Position numbers and translations under genes: made by a program | Assembly (NCBI GenBank): GCA_019055375.1 | Contig: JAHQIW010006014.1 | Span: 1 to 64,000, forward strand | DNA: 64,000 nucleotides | DNA from: Parelaphostrongylus tenuis | Taxonomy: Eukaryota; Nematoda; Chromadorea; Rhabditida; Metastrongylidae | Reading direction: 5' to 3' | Part shown: in pieces, positions 46,407 through 56,489 of the stretch | Layout of the letters: each line of letters begins with the position of its first letter | Position numbering within the stretch: the stretch's first letter is position 1 | Notes under the pieces: model-generated | The model's database searches: none | What the model was told of the DNA's origin: nothing | The model's input: only the letters and a program-made list of their open reading frames with translations

Positions 46407-47175
46407 TGGGCTTACCAACCCCTTTTTTGAGCTTAAATCATTCTTTTTTTGGAATTATATTGCCTGTGATAACGTATCAAATAAAGTGCTGAAGTGCTAT
46501 AACCATACATTCAACTTTATCAATCAGTCAAACATGAAAAGAGATGATTGAAGGTCCTATGGTTTTCCTGTCCCATGCAATAGCTTATGAATGTTTCTCT
46601 CTGCTTAATTTCAGAATGTCTCTTCCGACCTTATTGTGAAGAGAAGTGAATAGACGAATTTTCAGTCTCTGCGTAACTAACCGATCACTTTTGTTGCATG
46701 GATCAGCTCAATTACCTATTCATTCTGTATTTGCTGCTCACATTCAAAATCCTTTCTCGAAAAATCCGAAGTCAAATATTGAGAATTTCAGCGCATCTCT
46801 TTATTGATTTTCTATTTCTCATCCGTCACCCACAAAGCTATAGATTTGTAATTTTATCTGACACTTGAGAAATTCTCAAGACTGACTATCGAGTAATCGC
46901 GACAATCATCAATAAATCAGTGTTTTCCCAACAAGCAATTTTGTAGTTCTTAAGATTATTGATTCATTTCACATTTACAGCGCCTCGCCAGTTGCGCCAT
47001 ACTAAGAGCTTATTTTTTTCATCAAAGGCAACCTTACTAAATTGAGCGCAATGATATACATTCGGCTCGCACTTCACTCAAATGCCTGATTTCCGCTTAC
47101 ATTACATGAATGTCAGAGGCGGAAATTCGTAAAGTCGCCTTCACATGAAGTTTGGGGCGACTTGATGTATCACAT

Positions 47176-47929
47176 AAGAATGGCGAAATCAAATTGTTTT
47201 TGAGACATTCTTGTGCCATAGTGCTAGGATGTTCTTTTCGTGGATCTTGTAGCAACTCCTGAGACCGTTTCTCTCAATCTCGATATTGATCAAATTAGTC
47301 ACTTCTTTATTGTTGTGCGGACGTGGAGTTATCACCAGTAAGGTTTATTGATTAGAAAACAGTACATTACTAGCTAGTGTGTTGGCTGTTTTGCCTTCTT
47401 CACAGCTCTTTCTTTCCGTCAAAAGTGATCGTTCAAATGTCAAGCACAATTATATCTTCGCTTGATCATACATGTTGTCTTGACTGTATCGATGAGAAGA
47501 GCACAGTAGTCACGTTTTGATGTTCAGTAAATGATGATCACTCTCTAGTAGAGAGTATGAGTTGAGAAGTCATTGTTTTTTTCTGGATGACGGGTTCGAA
47601 ATTGACAATATGCAACTTTTTCAATACATGGTAGTAGTACAGCGCAATAGCAGTACTATGGTTGGAGTTTTGGCTGATTCACTTTCTTCAGAGCCTGGAA
47701 GGATCGTATTCACATGCGAAGTTTCCAGTCAAGTACTTTTAAATTAAAGCGGATAGAATTCAGTATAAACATATGATCGCTAGTGAGCAGTTTTTTTAAA
47801 ATACATTAATCGTTTTGTAGCATTTTCTATGCTCTGTTATATCCTGCAAAATCAACTAAATTCATTCAATCGAAGGAATATTTGCGTTTACTAGATCAAC
47901 TGCAGTAACAAAAAGCAAAAAAAAGTCTA
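47176..47929. other. No gene recognised
   Basis: Only the two decayed family P hammerhead remnants near 47381-47415 and 47668-47694 are visible. The plus-strand frame 47562-47747 overlaps one of them and is not a gene. Confidence 0.45.
47381..47415 (-). ncRNA. Decayed hammerhead, family P
   Basis: Minus strand has GCT, GTGAAGA, GGCAAAACAGCC, AACAC, ACTAGC in the expected order, with the core C lost and GAA changed. A similar remnant lies at 47668-47694 (minus, GGCT, CTGAAGA, AAGTGAATCAGCC). Probably two old PLE terminal repeats. Confidence 0.4.
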
Positions 47930-48860
47930 TAACGAGCTCTCAAATTGCCTTCTTTAATCTCTATACAATTACGAAGTCGCTCTCGAAAATTTTCAACTAT
48001 GCTCCCACACGTTTCCAATCGTAATCTCATCCAAAGAGCATGTCAAAGCCGTTTTAAAGCGCGTCTAAGGTAGTGTAACAACTAGCAGAGACTTCTTCTT
48101 CCAATGTAGACCATACGGTGTGATATACTGGATTGAGATTCGATGAGGTGATGGCCAAATGTCCATGCCTTGAAAGCCTAGAATAAGCTCTGACAAAGGC
48201 AATCGTTGAACGGGCCCGAATGCGCAGGAACGCAGCCCGTAGGCATCAAAGTCCTGAAGAGTCCAAGGCTCCAAACGCCCAGTCAAACATCCTACTGATG
48301 GCTGGCAGCGTCGAGTTTGACGTGGTCTTTGATAAAAATCAACAGCGTCTTTCCGGTGACGTAAATGTCGGCCTAGACCATTACGGAGGCCGGGAAACGA
48401 CTGCGGCCCATGGTTTTTGCTATTGCGGGCATCTGCTCACCCTTTTGAGAACGTGATATCGATTCTGGCGATTGTGGAGTGGTTCGACTGTGAATATCAT
48501 CTCATCCAAAAAAGTACCACCGACCAGCGAGCACCAACTATCAGACGAATCATTCGGCGATTCCTTGCAAGCCGCTCTTCTTCATCCTTTTGTCCAAAAA
48601 GTAAACACGAGAGATCTTGTACCTGCGCAGCTTTGGCTTATTTCTGACAGTGATTTGCACGCTCCACTCGCTGATCCCGAGCCTCCCGAGCCATTTTGCG
48701 CATCGAGCACTCCTGATTTCGTCAAACATAGTCATCTCAATTTGAATGATTTGTGATTTCTTGATCGATGCGCAAAATGGATTAGTATTGAGTGATCTTT
48801 TGAATGTATTGCGTAGTAGACGAGGTGGCCGGACGACATTTTGGAGGATAGTCCTCAATC
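47930..48860 (-). mobile_element. Tc1/mariner-superfamily transposase relic
   Basis: Minus strand from 48858: an HTH segment LGISEWSVQITVRNKPKLRR, then after frameshifts a PASVMVWAGI-type segment near 48400, a LEPWTLQDF segment near 48270, WPSPHRIS near 48150 and a final RLRNCIE segment near 47965. The order and spacing match a Tc1-like transposase, but catalytic motifs are degraded. No terminal repeats were identified. Confidence 0.65.
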
Positions 48861-50305
48861 CCTCCAGCTTCTTTGAAACGTTTCACGGCCTGTAGAAACT
48901 TGCTGGTTTGAAACTAGTCTATTTTGAAGGTAACTGTCGGTCGTTTTTATGCCCGTCTTTGCACCTTAACTACTGCAATACGTTCATTTTAGCGAATCAT
49001 AACTTGGGTACAGCGGAAATAAAAGAACAAGTAAGACGCATTTTAAACCAAAGTTGATCAAGGTTCAATAAAATATCAGAATTACTCATACAAACATCAT
49101 ATCAATGCCAAAATTAGCAAAATTCAAAGCTGACAGAAGTTTTCTAGCACTATATATATGTATGTGCTATATACATGTGTATATGTAAAAATATATATGG
49201 TAAGATTACTCTTTCAGCACTGACCGACATTCCGCGGAAAATCAGTACTCGTTTGATGAAAACCCACCATGCATGAAAGACAGTAAGCATTACTGTGCAT
49301 AATTTTTACCAACTATAGTTTTTATTGTTAAAAACTCTTCTCTTTTTCACATAACCTGACTTTTGTATCGTAATAGTTTGTCACAACTCACTCACTAAAG
49401 TGTATAATCAGTCTTATATCGCAGTACAGATTGCACAAATGTAAGAATTGTGAAATCTACCTGAATTCTCAATCGCTAGTCGTAAATCGTGAGGAGCCTA
49501 TTTTTATCCTATTGAATCATGCGGAGGGCGTTGCATGGGTATGAATGTGCGTGTCTCGGAACAAAAATCTATCCAAGAAAAGCCGCGAGTTCACGCTTGA
49601 TGGCAAGACGCTCAGTTTTGCAAAATTCATTTTTGGATTCTTGGCTTGAATCCAGTATGTCTCGAGAGTTTTTTTGAGCTGAGATCTTATGTTCCTTAAC
49701 GAAGATAGTCAGTTATATTCCAAATTGCTTTCCGTTATTTGTCTGTGTACTGAAAAATAGTAGATCCAGATAATCTGTGAAGACGTTTCCTTTCCATGAA
49801 GAGAAAATTCGTGTCCTGCAAAATGAGTGAGAATATATATTGCTTAGCTCGGGCAATTTGTTGTCCTGAAGAAGACTTCTTCGAATAAGCGGAGCTGTTC
49901 TTCTGGTACATTGCGTAAGATTTAGTAGGATCGGCTACCTGTCAACTTGAACATTTGGTGAACTCATTCATTATTTCGTTCATGGATAGACACGAGCTCG
50001 CGAAAAGAATCCATTCAGTGCCTAAGAAGTGTACCTTCTTCATGGGTGTGATTAAATGGTGGCCTGAATGATTTCCTCTGTTATCCAAGGATACCCTGTA
50101 ATAGCTTCACTGAGAAGCTTCCAAGTTTTTTAAGATTTTATAGAATTTCTGCACTAGAGGAATGTTTTCCAGATAAGTGCATACTTAGCGTCTTGCCATA
50201 CCATCTGAAACGATTATTTTGATGATGGTCTCAAATAAGCTCTAACCTCGCACTAAGTAAAAATCAGTTTAAACAATTAGTTAATTTCAATAACGACTTA
50301 AAACA
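48861..50305. other. No gene recognised; short TA-rich repeat
   Basis: A TATATATGTATGTGC-type dinucleotide-rich run lies at about 49150-49200. No coding region, RNA gene or further transposon was recognised. Confidence 0.5.
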
Positions 50306-50309
50306 TTAT

Positions 50310-50890
50310 CACTCACGTGTTACCAACCTGACGCCACATGAATTTAACTAAGCACGACTCTAGGAGATGGTGTGCGGTGCCCCGATGGCGCTTGTTGCGC
50401 CATTTTGCAGATCTCCACACTCTTCCGACCGTTTGAGGTGAGCACCTGTACCTGGATGCACAGAGTTGTATCGGCGGTTGGCTGTAAAATAATGGAGGCC
50501 AGGCTCTTTCAATTCGTCCATCTTCTACCGTTTCCAACAACCGGAATAGATTGTGAAGCCTTCGGCAACGTTTTTCTACGGTAGCGGTCAGCAAGATTTG
50601 TGAAGCGATACCGCTACAAGGAAACATTGCTTTGCTTCCCGATAGTTACCTCCGAAAATCGTTGTTGAGGGAGCACAGAATCAGCGTTATACTTTCTCTT
50701 CATAAACAGCGACTCGTCTTCCACCACAATCTTACCACATCCGCGAATCTTATCACCACGGTGTCGAATCAAGTGCTCGGCGACGACTTCACGCTTATAA
50801 TTATACCAGTCCATGGCTGTGTTACGGTTCATACCAAAAATACCTTTTGCACTAATCAATCGAAGTTGCCGCTTTAGGACCATAAGTGAA
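50310..50890 (-). mobile_element. Merlin-type DNA transposon relic (ISXO2-like transposase)
   Basis: Minus strand: frame 50883-50614 has NTAMDWYNYKREVVAEHLI, then GCGKIVVEDESLFMKRKYN, the segment that carries the first catalytic acid (usually EIDES) in ISXO2-like/Merlin transposases. Frame 50627-50313 ends with TVGRVWRSAKWRNKRHRGTA and FMWRQ, the conserved C-terminal block. The middle part is damaged and the frame changes near 50620, so it is a pseudogene. Confidence 0.82.
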
Positions 50891-51079
50891 AGAAACGATT
50901 AGCAGTGACAAAGGACAGGCGTGTGTTTTCAAACCAATTTCCAACTCTAATCCTCATCATCTGGCGGCACCTTCCTTTTGTAGCATCTCCAGGAAATATG
51001 TGCACCAAACTCAAGCTTCATTCCATCACCTTTCTTCAGAGAGGTTTGGTTGTGGCACGCCATGTTCTTGGATGACTGC

Positions 51080-51250
51080 ATCTCTTTCAGTACTTGGCAA
51101 GGTATTACCTGTATCACCTATCGTCCCAGTGATCGTCGAGAAGGTCGAGGGGGCACCAGCAATACTTCCATTTTGCCCTATTGCGCAAGAGTAGCCCAGT
51201 GGGTCCTCTTCGCTCTAGGTATGGTTAGATTCAAAGGCTCATAATTAAAG
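51080..51250 (-). mobile_element. RTE LINE 3' tail fragment
   Basis: Minus strand encodes PRAKRTHWATLAQ followed by a stop, corresponding to the PRARGTHWATLARDKEK tail at about 14570-14650. Short, 5'-truncated copy. Confidence 0.65.
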
Positions 51251-53000
51251 GAAGTAGATGAAAACCAAAACAATTGAAAGGCAAGTGGATTTACAGTGTA
51301 GTGGTGTCGCTTGTTGCGAAATCTTATTTACATCCAGTTAAGAGCGTCTTGGCCTAGCTCCCTTACACAAACTCTCATCCACAAACCTCCAAAGCGTGGT
51401 GGCTTTGAGTCAACGTCGCGCTGTGCGGAAACCGAATTTGCAGTCTCTGAGATTTGAACCATTAGATGATTGTTAGAAGTTGAAAAAAACAGAAGGTGCA
51501 TTGAGATTTGATCTCTCGTTCAATTATTGAAACTCTAAGAGGGAGGCTCTGGTCAGCGGGAAATCTTCGAATGATGAACAAAATACTATTTTTGCTCCTT
51601 CAGAGCATTCAGAAAGCCTTTTTGAATGTGAAATAAGCCAATCAAATTATCTTCTGTCTTGAGCTAATGACTGACTACTTAAGCATTAGAGACGATCAAA
51701 AAATACGTTTTTCAGAATGAATCAAAATGAGTAGAGGATAGTTTAAATTGCTCCACTTTTCGCAAAAAGCCAATCTTCTTTGTGCTGTTACAGCGTAGTA
51801 AAACTTCCATTAAGGATGCAAAAGATCACTGGAATCCTTATGATTTAATCTACGATTCACTACTAAAGTTATGAGAAAAAAAGCTTTGGTCACAAATTTC
51901 TAAATGAAAAACGAAGCTTATTTTTGCTTTTCAAGCATAAAGCAAGGCCGTTTCAAAGATGATATACACCGCTCAAATTTGTTTGATTTATGACATCGAA
52001 TAACCATTTGAACATCAAAAGCAAGCTCAAAATAAGCCATTTTTGAGGGAACGAAACGGAGAGCAGATAACGGGAAAGTACCCATTTAACATTAACAAGC
52101 CTTTGTATATTTCACGTAGAAGTTTTACAACTTAAACGGGGACTTAGCCCTAATATCATGCTCTACTCCTACCTGGCTTCTCCTTAGATTCAATTCATAG
52201 CCCATTTTCACAAGTCAAATTTGGAATTACATTACACTCGTTGTCGATTTCACAATACCTTCTTACCTACCTCACACCGGTAACCCACTAAATCTCATTT
52301 CATAGTGGGATCGAACTGCAATAAAAACGTAGCAGAGTAATAAGAAAGAGAGATTATGACTAATAATCGACTGTAGACGCATGACACTTGTAATTGCGAG
52401 GTTTTTCGTGCAGATTGAATGGGCGCAACAAGCTAGGTGGTTTCACAGTGATTCATTTAAACATTAGGGTACAAGTGTAGGGTATTCAACAGCGATCCAC
52501 CACTCACATTTTTAAACTCGTACAACACAGACTGATATTTGTTGTCTTAAACTCGTACAACACAGACTGATATTTGTTGTCTGTCTTGCCCTATGTGGTG
52601 CTTTCTTCACTTTGCCCCACCAAGCATCAAGTGATTCCTTATGACCTTGTTTACGTCAAATTCGTTTGTTTTAATTGTGCTATTGAACCTAAATATCAGG
52701 ATCGTTGTAACAAATGATAGCGTTTTCGCCTGTGTCAAGAATATATTGTTGAGGTGTAGGAAAATGCGTGATTCATGAAATGGTTGAAAACCTTCAGCAA
52801 ATTTCATAAACAAACGGTTTCGACAAAATATTCGAAAACTTAAATGGCCTGTCCGCAGATAACTTGCTGGCATCATCAGTTCTTCAGAAAATTGAACTTC
52901 TAGAAAAGTTAGTTGGACAGTTTTTTCGAAGAAACTATAAGAATACTTCACCATCACACATCTGTCTATCCTACCCATACCACGTGTATGATGAAGCGAA
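51251..53000. other. No gene recognised; perfect 35-bp tandem duplication
   Basis: 52512-52581 is a 35-bp unit (starting TTAAACTCGTACAACACAGA) repeated twice without a mismatch. The frames at 52607-52978 and 52864-53211 overlap on opposite strands and carry no motif I recognise. Confidence 0.55.
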
Positions 53001-53077
53001 ACCGCAGTCTTTTTGCTATCTTTTTTTAACTCGCAGTTTCACCTCCGAAAGGAGGTACTTTTATCAAAGTCTTGTCA

Positions 53078-54250
53078 TCAGAAATCCAGTTCTACTACCA
53101 GTTTATAGATGTTTATATGCTTACAGATGCTTCTTGCCGGATCAAGCTTTCTTCTCTTATCACTTTCTTCTCCTTTCGCCAAGCGGGATAGAGCATTATT
53201 ATGACATTTGAGATAGGTGTCACGCATTTCGTCGATATTGCCATCTTGCGGGCACACTAAAAATATTTTAATACTGCGAAGATTTTTTTTATACCAATCA
53301 GATGAGTGAAACCCGCGTGCTGCATCCTCGACGATGAGAGCATAAAACTGAAATAAATTTTCGTTTTTATATTCAAAGCAAATCGTCTTACCCACCATGA
53401 AGTTAAACTGCGATGTGCAATGGAATCACATTTTTTACTTTGGAATATCTATGAAGGATGATATATTTTCGAGGCGAAGCATGACTAAGTGCAAAACTTG
53501 TGAAAATATCATCATTCTTGATCATATGCAGGCCTCTCTGATTTTCAAGGAACAGTGACTACTTCAACAATGACATGAACACCTCTCAGCACTTCAATCA
53601 CAGAAATTACACGCGCGAATATATTAAGTAATTAAGCTAGCAGCACAATGGATTCCACGCTGAGAACTGCATTTTTTTAAAAACGGATCATTCAAGAAGA
53701 GAAGTAGGTGGATCTCTGCTGCGAATTTGAAGCGTACCGTAATCAGAGGCCAAAGCAGTGTCATTTTGGAATAATCACGTAAATCATCTGGCTTTTCTAT
53801 GCGAATTCTAAACAATAAGTATTCGATTATAGAAAGAGCACTGCGAAGATTTGTCACATTGATTCGAATTTTCTTCGACAGATAGGCTCGCCGACTTGTC
53901 AACACAGAGCATTTTATTTGAACAGCTCGAAAATATTTACTTCGATTCAAGATCCTGCATCGTCATCGTTTCGTGTAATCTTCTATCACCTTCCGGAAAA
54001 ACATATTGCCATGGTGACCACTGTGACAGTTCTTTTCTGCGCACTCAGTGAGCACATTTGATAGTGTGAGAAAACCTTCAATAGTGAGTTCCACTCCAAT
54101 GTAGGTTGAAAGATCTGCCACGTTTTCACATTGTATTCGTTTGAGAGACAAGCTTGAAGTCAAATTCAGGAAAAAAGGAATTTCATGACAAATACGAGAT
54201 GTTTTGGTTGACGGAATACCTAATATCTTTTGTTGGCGCCTAATCAGCAT
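53078..54250 (-). CDS. Possible exons of an unrecognised gene
   Basis: Three minus-strand frames lie in a row: 54250-53963, 53950-53624 and 53398-53078. The first has CENVADLSTYIGVELTIEGF, the second NVTNLRSALSIIEYLLFRI, a rhythm that faintly recalls receptor L-domain proteins of nematodes. The third has MRDTYLKCHNNALSRL after an acceptor-like TATTTTTAG. I could not build a consistent gene model and do not assign a function. It could also be a decayed gene. Confidence 0.25.
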
Positions 54251-56480
54251 TTCGGAATAGAATTTATATCTACGTTTCTCACCGTGGTTTGTAATAAAGG
54301 TTTTTATGAATTAAGATTGCTGTTGTTTTCGTGTATTACTGTCGAAAATTAATTAAGTACCTATCATTATGCACACAAGGATAAATATTTCTGTCTTTGC
54401 GGCTACATAAGTATCATATTACTTGACCGTTCCGGATTAGCATTGCTGTAATCATGCAGTGTTCAACAGCGGTTCAAACTCGTCGCTTTTATCTTAGCAC
54501 AATCAGGCCAGAATAACTTGAAACTTGCTTTTCCTCAACCTCGACTATGTCAATGAAAAAAGAACCTTGAAGGATTAGACTCATTACATTGTTGAAAAAC
54601 AATCTTATGTGGTTGACAATTCAACCTCTTCAGCTTCCTCAGAGCCGAATAATCCGAGTATGCACTTCATAGTCGTTCATCTTTGCGGTGTCGTTCATCG
54701 TTGTCATATGATTTGAATTTTCTTCGCTGAACTACCGCTCGAATGAAAAGCCTTACTTGGCGGTGCCCTCATACACAAGATGATGAAGAAGACCAAGACA
54801 TCCAAGCAATAGTCGACTGAAGAGAATTTGTCAAACTCGTGTTAGTTCAATCATGTAAGAAAACAAGCTAAAACATTCTTAATATACATTTCGAGCCGCG
54901 TTAGAAGCCGTGAACATTTCCAACCATAGTCAAAGTCCGACCATTTTATCAAAGATTTTCTTTACTTTGGAAGCGCAGTCGTTCAATGCTTTTAGAAAAC
55001 CTAAAGCGGATGTTGTATGGCTCTAGAGACGCCTAAAAATTGAAGATAATGAAAAATTATCAAAATTCTTATTCCAGGCTATGCTTTCCTTAATGTTTTG
55101 GATGATCCACATCAAAAATCACTATCACTTCTATCATCTCAGTAAATTTAACTGTGTATCCAGACGAAACACAATTCGGGATAGCTGTCCCTTAATCAGC
55201 CTCTGGTTAGAGGCAGTTTTTGAGCAAAGGAACAGTAACCATAACTATAGCGAAATGAAAGCATGAAATAGAACATCACAGGTTATAAGGTCAAAAATTT
55301 GAAAGAAAAGTGTTACTTTCACAAAATTCATGACACTCCACTCTCAAAGGACCAAAAGAATATTGTTTACAATCTTAGCATGAACTAGGTTCGTCTCGAC
55401 ATCTTTTTTGCCTTCCTTTTTTTCGCTCCACATCTCGGCCAATAATGCAAGTTGTTGAGCTTTCCATTGTATTCTTCTTCGTTTGGTCAGCGTGTGTATA
55501 AAGCCATTTGAACATTTGTAAAGTACGTCTTTGCTTTAGCTCTGCAAGCTCAGCTCGTTAAACTTAACTGAAAATCGTTACCATCACGATAATTTTCTTA
55601 AATAGCTTGAGAAACGCACTTAACATCTAGATTGGCCAGTATAAGATAAAGTTTCTTAGAGCACACTTTTCATATAAAACTTATGTACAGGGAATGCACC
55701 ATAGCTTCTGGCGCTTGTTTAATGAAGGCATCGATATTTTTTAGCATTTTTATGAGTTGTTCAGGCTTTTGCACATTGTTAATCCATTTGATCCTGACTA
55801 TTGATCACTACAATGCAAGTGGATTATATTACCTGACTTGGGGTGCTTTATTTTTCGGCGTTCATTCCTTCAAACGCACTGGTATATCCCCTTCAAAGGA
55901 TCGGCTGAACCGAAAGGCACCGTGCTACTGATTAGCCTGGAAGGGTAAAACAGGCCTGCCTAGTACTGTATAAGTACCACAGTAGGCCTCATAAAAGACT
56001 CAAAACATGGTATTAGATCATTAGAAATCACTGAAATAGAAATAAAAAAGAAAATATGAAAAATGCAAAAATATAGGTGCAAAATAAGAAAATAGTTTAC
56101 AAACATACAATTTTCCAGGTAACTGACTGAAAGTGTGTGATAGTATGGATATGACTGCGTTAATATTTTCTCACTGCGAGCGGTGGGTTCACTTTCACTA
56201 TAACAATTCTTATAATCAACTTTATGTTGGCCATGCCGATTATCGACTTTGACGAGGTTGTGGCAATTTGCAGCGTCCTTTGGATTTATTCACGAATGAA
56301 ACTGTCGAATAGTCACGAAGTGTGTTTAACTGATCAGTTTGTCGTGAGATGCAATATTGCGCAAGTTGTTTGATGAAAATCGCCAGAACATGTTAACATT
56401 TCATTGTCACACAATGAATAACTTCAAGAAATAACTAATAATCAACATCGAGAGCATATTCGTTAACATCTATACTGAGA
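54251..56480. other. Largely unrecognised; one decayed family B hammerhead
   Basis: Only the family B remnant at about 55870-56005 is recognised. Frames at 55081-55266 and 55683-55931 are not convincing; the second runs into the ribozyme repeat. Confidence 0.5.
55922..55966 (+). ncRNA. Decayed hammerhead, family B
   Basis: GTGCTA, CTGATTA (G8 changed), stem II GCCT-GGAA-GGGT, AAA for GAA, stem III ACAGGCCTGC, C, TAGTAC. All helices are recognisable; two core changes should prevent cleavage. The flanks (CGGCTGAACCGAAAGGCACC before, TGTATAAGTACCAC after) match other family B ends. Confidence 0.6.
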
Positions 56481-56489
56481 GATCCTGTG

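Larger units (their letters stand above)
45915..46462 (+). mobile_element. Family C tandem dimer (retrozyme-like), insertion with empty paralogous site
   Basis: Two direct units (45951-46192 and 46220-46462, about 242 bp each, offset about 270 bp) are separated by a 27-bp linker and preceded by a GATC-rich lead-in. Each unit has an 18-bp-stem hairpin (GTGGTGATGGTACAGTGT and its complement), a conserved middle and a perfect hammerhead. In the paralogous segment (29845-29870) the flanks GAGCCGTGC-like and CTGTGAT-ACGTAT join directly, so this is a clean insertion after the duplication. Confidence 0.85.
40030..47175. repeat. Segmental duplication, copy 2
   Basis: Direct-orientation counterpart of 18230-30660. 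It is shorter because the 23400-28130 interval has no counterpart. It has its own insertions: about 40745-41095 (family B element), 42112-42325 (RTE fragment) and 45915-46462 (family C dimer). Confidence 0.8.

Noticed and set aside
52815..52880. Hammerhead look-alike on minus (CTGATGA near 52873-52879 and GAAAC near 52817-52821)
   Set aside because: The bases between do not form a clear stem II, and no stem I partner follows the GAAAC; not convincing without folding.
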